Source: Baekduia alba
GTDB lineage: Bacteria > Actinomycetota > Thermoleophilia > Solirubrobacterales > Solirubrobacteraceae
Length of the DNA: 64,000 bases
Direction of reading: 5' to 3'
Assembly: GCF_028416635.1 (NCBI RefSeq)
Contig: NZ_CP114013.1
Location: 4,774,001-4,838,000 of the forward strand
Part shown: one piece after another, positions 45,037 through 53,252 of the stretch
Layout of the letters: each line of letters begins with the position of its first letter
Numbering within the stretch: position 1 is the stretch's first letter
The notes under the pieces: model-generated
The model's input: only the letters and a program-made list of their open reading frames with translations
What the model was told of the DNA's origin: nothing
Databases searched by the model: none
Position numbers and translations under genes: made by a program

Positions 45037-47160
45037 GTGCCCTCCTCCCCGACCGCCTCCATCGCCGCCGAGCCGGTGCGCGTCGTCCGGTTCGCGCTCG
45101 ACGGCGACGTGCCCGCGGCCCACGCGGGGCTGCTGGTGCGCGACGACGCGCGGCCGTTCGCGCTGGTCGGGCGGTGGGCGGGCGCGAGCGCGATCGTCGG
45201 CAGCGCGCCGGTGCGGATCGCCGACGCGCAGCGCGACGACGTCCTCGCGCTGCTCGACGAGCAGCCGGTCGTGGCGGGTGCCGTTCCCGACGGGTTCGTC
45301 GGCGGCGGGTGGTTCGGCGGGCTCGGGTACGGGCTCGGCCGGCGGCTGGAGCCGCGGCTTGGCGCGGCGCCGCCGGCGCCGGTCGGCGAACGGCGGCCGG
45401 TGGCGATGCTCGCCTACTACGACCACCTGCTGCGGCGCGACGCCGACGGCGGGTGGTGGTTCGAGGCGCTCTGGGCCGAGGCGCGCGCCGACGCGCTGAC
45501 GGCGCGCAGGGCCGAGCTCGCGGCACGCGTCGCGGCGGGGGTCGGCGGGCCGCGGCCGGTGCGCACCAGCGCCTGGCGCGCGACGCCGTCGGTCGCCGGG
45601 CACGCGCGTGCCGTGCAGGCGTGCCGCGAGCGGATCGCCGAGGGCGACCTGTTCCAGGCCAACCTCGCGCTGCGCCTGCGCGCGGATCTGGACGGCGACG
45701 CGGTCGACCTGCTCGCGCGGGGCGTCGAGGCGCTGGCGCCGGATCGCGCCGCGTGGCTGGCGGGACCGGACGGCGCGATCGCGAGCCTCTCGCCCGAGCT
45801 GTTCCTCACGCGGCACGGGGACGTCGTCCGCAGCGCGCCGATCAAGGGCACGCGGCCGCGGCCGGCCGAGGACGACGACGCCGCCGAAGCGCTGCGCGCG
45901 GAGCTGGCGGCGTCGGAGAAGGACCGCGCCGAGAACGTGATGATCGTCGACCTGATGCGCAACGACCTCGGGCGCGTCTGCGAGCCGGGGACCGTGGCCG
46001 TGACCGCGCTCGCCGAGGTCCGGCCCCACGCCGGCGTCTGGCATCTGGTGAGCGAGGTGACCGGCCGCCGGCGCGTCGGCGTCGGCGACGGCGCGCTGGT
46101 CGCCGCGGCGTTCCCGCCCGGCTCGGTGACGGGCGCGCCGAAGCTGGCGGCGATGGACACGATCAGCACGCTGGAGAGCGTCGCGCGCCAGGCGTTCTGC
46201 GGCGCCATCGGCTTCGCGAGCCCGACGGCGGGCCTGGAGCTCTCCGTTGCGATCCGCACCTTCGAGTGCGCCGAGGGACGGGCCTGGCTCGACGTCGGCG
46301 GCGGCATCGTCGCCGACTCCGACCCCGACGCCGAGGCCGCGGAGTGCCTCGCCAAGGCGCACCCCTTGTTGATGGCCATCGGCGCGGAGCTGGCGGACGA
46401 TGTGGGCGCCGCGGGCGCGCCGGCCACCACCATCCCCGCCCCGCTCCGGCTCGGGGCGCGTCCCGTGCCGCGGCCCGACGCCGCGCGCGGCGTCTTCGAG
46501 ACGATCCTGGTTCTCGACGGCGTCGCCGTCGCGGTCGAGGAGCACGTGGAGCGGCTGCACCGGGCGGCGGTCGAGCTCTACGGCGTCGAGGTTCCGGACG
46601 CGGTCGCGGCGCTGGTCCGGCACACGGCGCTGGAGCAGGCGGCGTCATGCCGCGTGCGCGTCCTGCTGGACGCCCGCGGCGACGTCGGGCTCCAGGTCGC
46701 GCCGCTGCCGGAGCCCGGCGACGGGACGCTGCGGCTGGCGCCGGTCGCCGCGCCCGGCGGGCTCGGGGACCGCAAGTGGCGGGACCGGCGCCTGATCGAC
46801 GCGCTCGACGCGGCGGTCGCGCCCGCGTTGGCGCTGCTCGTCGACCTCGACGGCGGCGTGCTGGAGACGACGCGGTCCAACGTGCTGGCGGTCCTCGACG
46901 ACGCGCTCGTCACGCCGCCACTCGACGGCCGGGTCCTGCCGGGCGTCACGCGCGCGGCGGCGCTGGACCTGGCGCGCGCGCTCGGCTTCGCCGTCGTCGA
47001 GCGTCCGCTCGCGCTCGGCGAGCTCGCGGCGGCCGACGCGGTCCTGACCTCCGGCGCGCTGCGTGGCCTGGAGGTCGTGACGCACCTGGGCTCACAGGAT
47101 CTCCCCAGGATCCCGGACCGCGTGCGGACACTGGTCGAACGGTTCCCACCGTTGCGGTAG
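45037..47160 (+). CDS. pabB-pabC: Fused aminodeoxychorismate synthase/aminodeoxychorismate lyase
   Basis: A 707-residue two-domain enzyme for p-aminobenzoate, the folate precursor. Residues about 1-455 are the chorismate-binding PabB part: GDLFQANLALRL, SPELFL, the PIKGT motif with catalytic-type Lys270 (TrpE has Ala here), ENVMIVDLMRNDLGRV and GSVTGAPKLAAM. Residues about 470-707 are a PabC-like PLP domain: GVFETILVLDGV, the candidate PLP Lys580 in GDRKWRDRRLID, ETTRSNVLAV and LPGVTR. It starts at one of two adjacent GTGs. The glutaminase subunit (pabA) is not in the window. Confidence 0.88.
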   Translation: MPSSPTASIAAEPVRVVRFALDGDVPAAHAGLLVRDDARPFALVGRWAGASAIVGSAPVRIADAQRDDVLALLDEQPVVAGAVPDGFVGGGWFGGLGYGLGRRLEPRLGAAPPAPVGERRPVAMLAYYDHLLRRDADGGWWFEALWAEARADALTARRAELAARVAAGVGGPRPVRTSAWRATPSVAGHARAVQACRERIAEGDLFQANLALRLRADLDGDAVDLLARGVEALAPDRAAWLAGPDGAIASLSPELFLTRHGDVVRSAPIKGTRPRPAEDDDAAEALRAELAASEKDRAENVMIVDLMRNDLGRVCEPGTVAVTALAEVRPHAGVWHLVSEVTGRRRVGVGDGALVAAAFPPGSVTGAPKLAAMDTISTLESVARQAFCGAIGFASPTAGLELSVAIRTFECAEGRAWLDVGGGIVADSDPDAEAAECLAKAHPLLMAIGAELADDVGAAGAPATTIPAPLRLGARPVPRPDAARGVFETILVLDGVAVAVEEHVERLHRAAVELYGVEVPDAVAALVRHTALEQAASCRVRVLLDARGDVGLQVAPLPEPGDGTLRLAPVAAPGGLGDRKWRDRRLIDALDAAVAPALALLVDLDGGVLETTRSNVLAVLDDALVTPPLDGRVLPGVTRAAALDLARALGFAVVERPLALGELAAADAVLTSGALRGLEVVTHLGSQDLPRIPDRVRTLVERFPPLR

Positions 47161-47192
47161 TGACCGGACGCCGCGCGTCCTTGACGATCGGC

Positions 47193-47239
47193 GCTGCGGC
47201 CACGGCTCCGGTACCCCCTTGTCGGGTCGTGGCCGCAGC
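47193..47239. terminator. 12-bp inverted repeat after pabB-pabC
   Basis: GCTGCGGCCACG and its exact complement are separated by 23 nt; the hairpin starts 33 nt after the stop codon. There is no T-run, so a terminator role is tentative. Confidence 0.4.
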
Positions 47240-47311
47240 TGAACTTCGGAAGCCCGCCGGCACGGCACGGATCGCCGCCGCCGCGCGGGCGTCCGCAAGC
47301 TCAGCGAGTGG

Positions 47312-47392
47312 CCTGAGTCAGAAGCTCGGGCGCAGCGGCCGTGATGCTCGGCGGCGAGCGCGCGGAAGCGGCCCGCGAGCTTCTGACTCAGG
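47312..47392. terminator. 17-bp perfect inverted repeat before recQ stop
   Basis: CCTGAGTCAGAAGCTCG (47312-47328) pairs with CGAGCTTCTGACTCAGG (47376-47392). The 47-nt loop is GC-rich and can fold further. The right arm ends 3 nt before the recQ stop codon at 47396, so it may end transcription arriving from either gene. Confidence 0.45.
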
Positions 47393-47395
47393 ACG

Positions 47396-49465
47396 CTAGA
47401 ACGCCGTCGCCAGCGCGAACGGGTAGACGGGCCCGGTGCCCTTCTGGCGCAGCTGGCCGGCCAGCATCGCCAGCGTCCAGCCGCTGAAGCGGATGTCGTC
47501 GACGAGCAGGACCGGGTCGGCGCTCACGCCGCCGGTCACCGCGAAGGCGCCGCGCACGTTGCCGACCTGCTGCGGGGCGTTGGCCATCTCGCGCTGCGGC
47601 GGACGCTCCTCGGCGCGGCCGAGCGCCGGCGCGAACGGGAGGCGCAGCGCGGCGGCCAGGCGCTCCGCGAAGTCCGGCACCAGGGGGCCCGAGCGCAGCG
47701 ACGGCACCGCCGTCACCCAGCCCAGCGGCGCGCCCCAGGTCCGGATCGTCTCGGCCGCCGCGGCGACGAGCTCGTCGTCGAAGCGGCCGGCGGCGCGGCC
47801 GGCCTGGACGAGCCGGTCCCAGCCGCCGTCGCCGAGGCGCGCGAGCGCGCGGCCCTCCTCGGCGCGGACGGCCTCGGGGATCTTCTTCATCCGGCCGTCG
47901 TCGCCGGGCGCCATCTTCTTGACCTCGATCAGCACCGGCCGCGAGCGCAGGTGGATCGCGGCGTCGCGCACGACCGTGTCGTCCAGCGGGCCGTCGAAGC
48001 GCGTGCCTGCGCACACCGAGCAGCGCCCGCAGTCCTGGGGGTCCGGATCGTCGAGCTCCTCCTGCAGCGCACGCATGAGGCAGCGGCCGTCGGAGCCGAA
48101 GGCGGCCATCGCGGTCTGCTCGCGGCGGCGCAGCTCGGTGATGCGGCCGTAGCGCTCGGCGTCGTAGGTCCAGGCGTTGCCCGGCCGCGCGAGCCAGCGC
48201 GAGCCGTCGCGCGCGACCGCGCCCTCGACGTCCAACACCTTCAACAAGCCCTCGATCCGCGTCTTGCCGAGGTTGACCTGGGCCATCAGCTCCTGCGTGC
48301 CGGCGCCGTCGCCGCCGACCGCGTCGAGGTGCTCGAGCACGCGATCCACGATCTCGCGGCGCGGGAAGGCCTGCTCGATGAAGAAGTCCTGGATGCGCTT
48401 GTCCTCGGCGCCGCGCAGCAGCACGACCTCGGCGCGGTCGATGCCGCGGCCGGCGCGGCCCACCTGCTGGTAGTAGGAGATGACCGAGCCGGGCGCCTGG
48501 TAATGGACGACGAAGCCGAGGTCGGGCTTGTCGTAGCCCATGCCCAGAGCGCTCGTCGCGACGACGGCCTTGAGCTCGTTGCGCAGCAGCCGGTCCTCGA
48601 CGCCGATGCGCCGGTCGGTGTCGATCTCGCCGCTGTAGGCCTCGGCCGCGATCCCGCGGCCGGTCAGGAACGTCGCGACCAGCTCCGCGTCGCGCTTGGT
48701 CAGGGTGTAGACGATGCCCGAGCCCGGCAGCTCGGGCAGGTGCTGGGCGAGCCACGCGAGGCGGTCGGCCTGCGACGGAAGGTCGACGACCTCGAAGCGC
48801 AGGCTGGAGCGGCCGAGCGCGCCGCGGTAGGTGCGCAGCTCGCCGGCGTCGCGGCCGGCGGCCAGCTGCTCGGAGACGTCGGCGACGACGCGGTCGTTCG
48901 CGGTCGCGGTGGTACAGAGCACGCCGACGCCGTCGGGCAGGCGCTCGAGCATGTCGCCGATGCGGCGGTAATCGGGCCGGAAGTCGTGGCCCCAATCGGA
49001 GATGCAGTGCGCCTCGTCGACGACGAGCAGGCCGACGCGCTGGGCGAACACCGGGAGCATGGTGTCGCGGAACTGCGGGTTGTTGAGGCGCTCGGGGCTG
49101 ATGAGCAGGAGGTCGACGGCGTCGCGTTCCAGGAGATCGGCGACCTCGGTCCACGCATCGCGGTTGGTCGAGTTGATGGTGTGGGCGCGCAGGTCGAGCT
49201 TGCGCGCGGCGTCGATCTGGTTGCGCATCAGCGCGAGCAGCGGCGAGACGATGAGCGTCGGGCCCGCGCCGGCCTCCCGCAGCAGCGCGGTCGCCACGAA
49301 GTAGACCGCGGACTTCCCCCAGCCGGTGCGCTGGACGCAGAGGACGCGCGCGCGATCCTCGACGAGGTCGCGCACGGCGTCGAGCTGATGCTCGCGGAAC
49401 GCGGCGTCAGGTCCGGCGAGCGCGTGGAGGTGCTGTTCGGCGCGGGTGTCGATGGCGGTGCTCAT
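47396..49465 (-). CDS. RecQ-family helicase with phosphoribosyltransferase-like C-terminus
   Basis: A 689-residue DNA helicase. Walker A is QRTGWGKS (45-52), DEAH is at 150-153, TTATAND is motif III, and QQVGRAGRGIDRAEV is motif VI. A Cys cluster, ending CGRCSVC, marks the RecQ zinc site. The last 190 residues are not a standard HRDC domain; they end with VLLVDDIRFSGWT (652-664), the PRPP-binding signature of ComF-like phosphoribosyltransferases. Such fusions occur in some actinobacteria; why a helicase needs a nucleotide-sugar-type domain is not known. TACCGT begins 17 nt before the ATG. Confidence 0.85.
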   Translation of the reverse strand: MSTAIDTRAEQHLHALAGPDAAFREHQLDAVRDLVEDRARVLCVQRTGWGKSAVYFVATALLREAGAGPTLIVSPLLALMRNQIDAARKLDLRAHTINSTNRDAWTEVADLLERDAVDLLLISPERLNNPQFRDTMLPVFAQRVGLLVVDEAHCISDWGHDFRPDYRRIGDMLERLPDGVGVLCTTATANDRVVADVSEQLAAGRDAGELRTYRGALGRSSLRFEVVDLPSQADRLAWLAQHLPELPGSGIVYTLTKRDAELVATFLTGRGIAAEAYSGEIDTDRRIGVEDRLLRNELKAVVATSALGMGYDKPDLGFVVHYQAPGSVISYYQQVGRAGRGIDRAEVVLLRGAEDKRIQDFFIEQAFPRREIVDRVLEHLDAVGGDGAGTQELMAQVNLGKTRIEGLLKVLDVEGAVARDGSRWLARPGNAWTYDAERYGRITELRRREQTAMAAFGSDGRCLMRALQEELDDPDPQDCGRCSVCAGTRFDGPLDDTVVRDAAIHLRSRPVLIEVKKMAPGDDGRMKKIPEAVRAEEGRALARLGDGGWDRLVQAGRAAGRFDDELVAAAAETIRTWGAPLGWVTAVPSLRSGPLVPDFAERLAAALRLPFAPALGRAEERPPQREMANAPQQVGNVRGAFAVTGGVSADPVLLVDDIRFSGWTLAMLAGQLRQKGTGPVYPFALATAF

Positions 49466-49632
49466 GCGTGCTCACGACGGTAGGGGACGACGCGGCGGTC
49501 GACCCGGATCCGCGCAGATGCTCGACGGACCCTGCGCAGGTTCGTGACGAAGCCGACCTCACGCGACGCCGGCGCGCGACGTTGAACACGAGGACGCCCC
49601 ACGCTTCGGCCGTGTCCGAACCGTCCCGCCCG

Positions 49633-49638
49633 TAGCGT
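49633..49638 (+). promoter_or_regulatory. -10 element TAGCGT for the EamA transporter
   Basis: TAGCGT starts 17 nt before the ATG at 49650 in the 184-nt divergent region with recQ. Confidence 0.4.
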
Positions 49639-49649
49639 CTTCCTCTCCG

Positions 49650-50537
49650 ATGGCCACGACCGCCCCCGCTCCCGCCCCGCCCACGCAGGCGCTCGTCCTT
49701 GGCGCCGCGCTCACGACCGTCGTCCTCTGGGCGTCGGCGTTCGTCGGCATCCGGGCCGCCGGCAAGGATCTCAGCGCCGGGTCGCTCACGCTGGCCCGGC
49801 TCCTGGTCGGGACCGCCGCGCTCGCGACGCTGGCGATCGTCCGGCGCGAGCGGCTGCCGCCGCGCGCGGACGTCCCCCGCCTGCTCGCCGTCGGCGTCCT
49901 GTGGTTCGGGATCTACAACCTCGCCCTCAACGAGGCCGAGCGCCACGTCGACGCCGGGACCGCGGCGATGCTCGTCAACGTCGGCCCCGTGCTCATCGCC
50001 GTGCTCGCCGGCACGGTCCTCAAGGAGGGCTTCCCGCCGACGCTCGTCGCCGGGTGCGCGGTCGCGTTCGCCGGCGCGATCCTCATCGGCGCGGCGACCT
50101 CGGACGGCCTGACGCCGAGCTGGGGCGCGGTCCTCTGCCTCGTCGCGGCGCTGACCTACGCGATCGCGGTCGTCGCCCAGAAGCCGCTGCTGGCCACCAC
50201 GAGCCCGCTCACGATCACCACCCTCGCCTGTGCGACGGGCATGGTCTGCTGCCTGCCCTTCGCGCCACAGCTCGCCTCCGAAGCCCAGGACGCCGGCACC
50301 ACCGCCCTGGTCTGGAGCGCGTACCTCGGCCTCTTCCCCACCGCGATCGCGTTCACCACGTGGGCCTACGCGCTGTCGCACACGACCGCGGGCCGGATGG
50401 GCGCGACGACCTACCTCGTGCCGCCGCTCGCCACGCTCTTCGGCTGGGCCTACTTCGGCGAGACGCCGCCCGGGCTCGCGCTCGCCGGCGGCGTCCTGTG
50501 CCTCGCCGGCGCCGCGTTGGCGCGCCGCAGCCGCTGA
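49650..50537 (+). CDS. EamA/DMT-family transporter
   Basis: A 295-residue membrane protein of ten predicted helices in two EamA halves: LTTVVLWASAFVGIRAAGKDLSAGSLTLAR and LVAALTYAIAVVAQKPLL are the starts of each half (in part), with TTYLVPPLATLFGWAYFGET as the typical ninth/tenth-helix motif. Members export metabolites or amino acids; no substrate is indicated. A PhzF gene follows 19 nt later. Confidence 0.87.
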   Translation: MATTAPAPAPPTQALVLGAALTTVVLWASAFVGIRAAGKDLSAGSLTLARLLVGTAALATLAIVRRERLPPRADVPRLLAVGVLWFGIYNLALNEAERHVDAGTAAMLVNVGPVLIAVLAGTVLKEGFPPTLVAGCAVAFAGAILIGAATSDGLTPSWGAVLCLVAALTYAIAVVAQKPLLATTSPLTITTLACATGMVCCLPFAPQLASEAQDAGTTALVWSAYLGLFPTAIAFTTWAYALSHTTAGRMGATTYLVPPLATLFGWAYFGETPPGLALAGGVLCLAGAALARRSR

Positions 50538-50539
50538 CG

Positions 50540-50545
50540 TAGGCT
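50540..50545 (+). promoter_or_regulatory. -10 element TAGGCT for the PhzF gene
   Basis: TAGGCT begins 17 nt before the ATG at 50557, in the short gap after the EamA stop, so the PhzF gene may have its own promoter. Confidence 0.4.
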
Positions 50546-50556
50546 CCGGGGCCACC

Positions 50557-51396
50557 ATGCCCGACGTCCTGCGCCTCGCCGCCTTCACCGACACGCCCGA
50601 GGGCGGCAACCCCGCCGGCGTCGTCCTCGACGCCTCCGCCCTCACCGACGCGCAGATGCAGGCCATCGCCGCCGACGTCGGCTACTCCGAGACCGCCTTC
50701 ATCACCGACCCCCGCGCCCACACGGTCCGCTACTTCAGCCCCGCGGCCGAGGTGCCGTTCTGCGGCCACGCGACGATCGCGACCGCCGTCGCGCTCGCCG
50801 AGCGCGACGGCCCGGGCGAGGTCACCCTCGCCACCCAGGCCGGGCCCGTCGCGGTCGCGACCCAGGCCGACGACGACGGCAACCTCACCGCCACGCTGAC
50901 GAGCGTCGCGCCGCACGTCGAGCACGCGACCGACCTCGACGCGGCGCTCGGCGCGCTCGGGTGGATCCACGAGGACCTCGACCCCGACCTCCCGCCCCGC
51001 GTCGCCTACGCCGGCGCCCGCCACCTGATCCTCGCCGCCCGCACGCGCGACCGCCTCGCCGCGCTCGACTACGCCTTCGAGAAGCTCAAGGGCTACATGT
51101 CGGCGCGCGACCTCACGACCGTCGACCTCGTCCACCGCGACGCGACCGACCCCACCACCTTCCACGCGCGCAACCCGTTCCCGGTCGGCGGCGTCGTCGA
51201 GGACCCCGCGACCGGCGCGGCCGCCGCCGCGTTCGGCGCCTACCTCCGCGACCTCGACATCGTCACCCCGCCCGCGCGCGTGACGATCCACCAGGGCCAC
51301 GACATGGGCCGTCCCAGCCTGCTGCACGTCGACCTCGACCCCGGCCGCGCCACCGGCGTCCGCGTGACCGGACGCGCCGTGCGGATCGGGGCGTAG
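50557..51396 (+). CDS. PhzF-family isomerase/epimerase-like protein
   Basis: A 279-residue two-fold diaminopimelate-epimerase-like protein. GGNPAGVV, the catalytic-type Glu in YSETAFI, FCGHATIATA, and EDPATGAAAAAFGAYL are the family blocks. PhzF itself isomerises a phenazine precursor, but most relatives have unknown substrates, and no other phenazine gene is present. It is followed after 7 nt by the MBL-like gene. Confidence 0.82.
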   Translation: MPDVLRLAAFTDTPEGGNPAGVVLDASALTDAQMQAIAADVGYSETAFITDPRAHTVRYFSPAAEVPFCGHATIATAVALAERDGPGEVTLATQAGPVAVATQADDDGNLTATLTSVAPHVEHATDLDAALGALGWIHEDLDPDLPPRVAYAGARHLILAARTRDRLAALDYAFEKLKGYMSARDLTTVDLVHRDATDPTTFHARNPFPVGGVVEDPATGAAAAAFGAYLRDLDIVTPPARVTIHQGHDMGRPSLLHVDLDPGRATGVRVTGRAVRIGA

Positions 51397-51403
51397 CGCC
51401 GCG

Positions 51404-52066
51404 ATGGACGAGCTCCGCCCGGGCCTGCACCGCTGGACCGCGCGCCACCCGGACTGGCACCCCAACAGCGCGTTCGGCGCCGAGGTTGCCTCGTTCGCGC
51501 TGCAGACCGACGACCGCGGGCTGCTGCTCCTCGACCCGCTGGTGCCCGACGACGCGCCCGACCTCCTCGACGCGCTGGCGACCGAGGCCGACACCATCGA
51601 CATCCTCATCACGATCGGCTACCACGCCCGCTCCGCCGAGGCGCTGAGCGAGCGCTACGACCGCGCGCCGATCCGCGGCCCGGAGAACGTCCGCCGGCGG
51701 CTGACCGACCCTTCCGGCTTCCGCGCGCTGACGGCCGACGCGCCCGGCCCCGCCGGCGCGACCGCCTTGGCGATCGGCCGCCCGCGCCGCTCCGAGTCGC
51801 CGATCTGGTTCCCCACCCACCAGGCCCTCGCGTTCGGCGACGCCCTCGTCACGACCCCCGACGGCGCGCTGCGCATGTGGTGCCAGGAGCCGGTCACCGA
51901 CCAGCGCGCGGCCTTCTACCGCGAGCGCTTCGCGCCGACGCTCGAGCCGCTCGTCGGGCTGCGACCGCGCCACGTCCTCACGACCCACGGCGCGCCGATC
52001 CTCGACGACGGGGCCGCGGCGCTCGCCAAGGCCGCCGCCGACGCGCCCTGGTACCACCGCTCCTGA
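51404..52066 (+). CDS. MBL-fold-like protein lacking the metal motif
   Basis: A 220-residue protein with the frame of a small metallo-beta-lactamase-fold protein: LLLLDPLVPDDAPDLLDAL, DILITIGYHARSAEAL, SPIWFPTHQALAFGDALVT and HVLTTHGAPILDDG. The diagnostic HxHxDH metal motif is absent; its place is taken by IGYHARSA with one His. It is thus probably catalytically inactive as a classical hydrolase or uses another chemistry. It follows PhzF closely in the same direction. Confidence 0.7.
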   Translation: MDELRPGLHRWTARHPDWHPNSAFGAEVASFALQTDDRGLLLLDPLVPDDAPDLLDALATEADTIDILITIGYHARSAEALSERYDRAPIRGPENVRRRLTDPSGFRALTADAPGPAGATALAIGRPRRSESPIWFPTHQALAFGDALVTTPDGALRMWCQEPVTDQRAAFYRERFAPTLEPLVGLRPRHVLTTHGAPILDDGAAALAKAAADAPWYHRS

Positions 52067-52069
52067 CGC

Positions 52070-52095
52070 ACGTCCGCGTACCGGTACGCGGACGT
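52070..52095. terminator. Perfect 26-bp palindrome after the MBL-like gene
   Basis: ACGTCCGCGTACC followed by its exact reverse complement, starting 4 nt after the stop codon at 52066. It may act as a terminator for the preceding gene or as a protein site; it has almost no loop. Confidence 0.5.
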
Positions 52096-52100
52096 CCCCC

Positions 52101-52129
52101 TTGGCAAAGGGAACGCGAGGGTTTATCGT
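52101..52129 (+). promoter_or_regulatory. Sigma-70-type promoter TTGGCA-N17-TATCGT
   Basis: TTGGCA (52101-52106) and TATCGT (52124-52129) are exactly 17 nt apart. No gene begins downstream on this strand; the only element is a GC-rich hairpin at 52184-52216, so it could drive a small RNA. Confidence 0.45.
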
Positions 52130-52135
52130 GTTGGA

Positions 52136-52216
52136 GGGCGTCGTCATTACCCCGACTCCCAACCCTCCCCACACAGGAGAGCCGGCGGGGGTCGCGCCGC
52201 GTGCGCGGCCCCCGCC
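52136..52216 (+). ncRNA. Candidate short RNA between convergent genes
   Basis: From about 7 nt after the promoter to the hairpin GGCGGGGG/CCCCCGCC (52184-52191 with 52209-52216), an RNA of about 80 nt would be made with a C-rich unstructured 5' part (CTCCCAACCCTCCCC). It would end 6 nt from the stop of the opposing LLM gene, so it might also simply be the tail of that gene's antisense strand. Confidence 0.3.
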
Positions 52217-52222
52217 GTCGTC

Positions 52223-53032
52223 CTAGGCCCAGCTCGCCATGAACCGCGTGGCGCGGTCGGCCGCGCCGCTGAGTGGGCCGAGCTGGACGGCGACGTGCTC
52301 CGCCCCGGCGGCGGCGAAGCGGCGCGCGCGCTCGGCGAGGGCCTCGGGCGACGCGTCGTCCTGCGCGTACACGACGACGCCCGGCGAGACCGCGCGGTCG
52401 CCGGCCAGCTCGGCGAGGCGCTCGCGCTGCGCCGCGAACGCTTCGACATCCTGGCCGATGCCCTGCCACACGTCCCCGAAACGGGCCGCTCGGCGCAGCG
52501 CCGGCTCCGAGCCGCCGCCGACGAGGATCGGGACGCGCGCGGTCGGGCGCGGCGCGAAGACGCCGGGCCCCGTGCCGGTCTCCCCCGTCGCGTGGAGCCG
52601 CTCGATCAGCGCGAGCGCCGCGTCGGTCCGGCGGCCGCGCTCGGCGAACGGGACGCCCAGCGCCGCGAACTCGTCGGCCTGCCAGCCGGCCCCGACGCCG
52701 AGCAGGACGCGACCGGGCGCCAGCCGCTCGAGCGTCGCGACCTGCTTGGCGAAGAGGATCGGCTCGCGCAGCGGCGCGATCAGGACCGAGGTCCCGAGCG
52801 TCACGCGCCCGGTCACCGCGGCGATGTGCGCGAGGAGGGTGAGCGCCTCGAAGACGCCGCCGTACCGACCGCCGCCGCTCGCGCCGAACGGGCCGGGCGG
52901 CAGGGGATGGTCGGGCAGGAAGACCGCGTCGAAGCCGGCGGCCTCGACGTGCTGGGCGAGCCGCGCGATCGCACGCGGGTCGTCGCCGGGGTCCTCGGAC
53001 GGCAGGACGACGCCGAGCTGCGTGCGCGTCAT
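52223..53032 (-). CDS. LLM-class (F420-type) oxidoreductase
   Basis: A 269-residue luciferase-like monooxygenase-fold protein: LGVVLPSEDPGDDPRAIARLAQHVEAAGFDAVFLPDHP (in part), LGTSVLIAPLREPILFAKQVATLERLAPGRVLLGVGAGWQADEF (in part), and VPILVGGGSEPALRRAARFGDVW. This pattern is typical of the F420-dependent LLM group of actinobacteria. It oxidises an unknown alcohol or reduces a cofactor-linked substrate. Its ATG overlaps the stop of a 37-residue frame upstream (ATGA). Confidence 0.82.
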   Translation of the reverse strand: MTRTQLGVVLPSEDPGDDPRAIARLAQHVEAAGFDAVFLPDHPLPPGPFGASGGGRYGGVFEALTLLAHIAAVTGRVTLGTSVLIAPLREPILFAKQVATLERLAPGRVLLGVGAGWQADEFAALGVPFAERGRRTDAALALIERLHATGETGTGPGVFAPRPTARVPILVGGGSEPALRRAARFGDVWQGIGQDVEAFAAQRERLAELAGDRAVSPGVVVYAQDDASPEALAERARRFAAAGAEHVAVQLGPLSGAADRATRFMASWA

Positions 53033-53142
53033 GCCGGCACCCGCTCCAGCAGCGCGTCGATCGTCGCGAGCCACGGCCCGGGCGCGTCGACGCCGATGAG
53101 GTGGCCGCTGTCGACCTCCACGGTCTCGTACGAAGGGGTCAT
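53029..53142 (-). pseudogene. Fragment resembling the C-terminus of an alpha/beta hydrolase
   Basis: Encodes MTPSYETVEVDSGHLIGVDA and 17 further residues, 37 in all. The VDSGH-LIGVDAPGPWLATIDALLERV part resembles the end of alpha/beta hydrolases, where the catalytic His lies in the GH pair and a final helix follows. The same frame stays open a further 60 nt or so upstream but shows no Asp or nucleophile region, so most of the gene is missing. It overlaps the LLM gene by 4 nt (ATGA) and has gene-like codon use, so it was recently functional or encodes a real small peptide. Confidence 0.45.
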
Positions 53143-53240
53143 GGCCTCCACGGTAAGCACGGCGATCGGCGATCGACCCGTCCGCAGCGGTCCGGCGCGC
53201 CGGCCGCGAAGTGGTCCTGTCCGGCGCCCTTGCTCAGGAA

Positions 53241-53246
53241 TACGCT
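53241..53246 (+). promoter_or_regulatory. -10 element TACGCT for the AhpD-like gene
   Basis: TACGCT lies exactly 12 nt before the ATG at 53253. Confidence 0.5.
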
Positions 53247-53252
53247 GCGGTC

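Larger units (their letters stand above)
47161..47395. other. Convergent intergenic region with two inverted repeats
   Basis: The 235 nt between pabB-pabC and recQ hold no credible gene. They contain GCTGCGGCCACG/CGTGGCCGCAGC (47193-47204 with 47228-47239) and the longer pair at 47312-47392. Confidence 0.6.

Noticed and set aside
47396-49465. Defence island or prophage around recQ
   Set aside because: No restriction, toxin-antitoxin, integrase or phage structural genes occur near it; flanking genes are metabolic.
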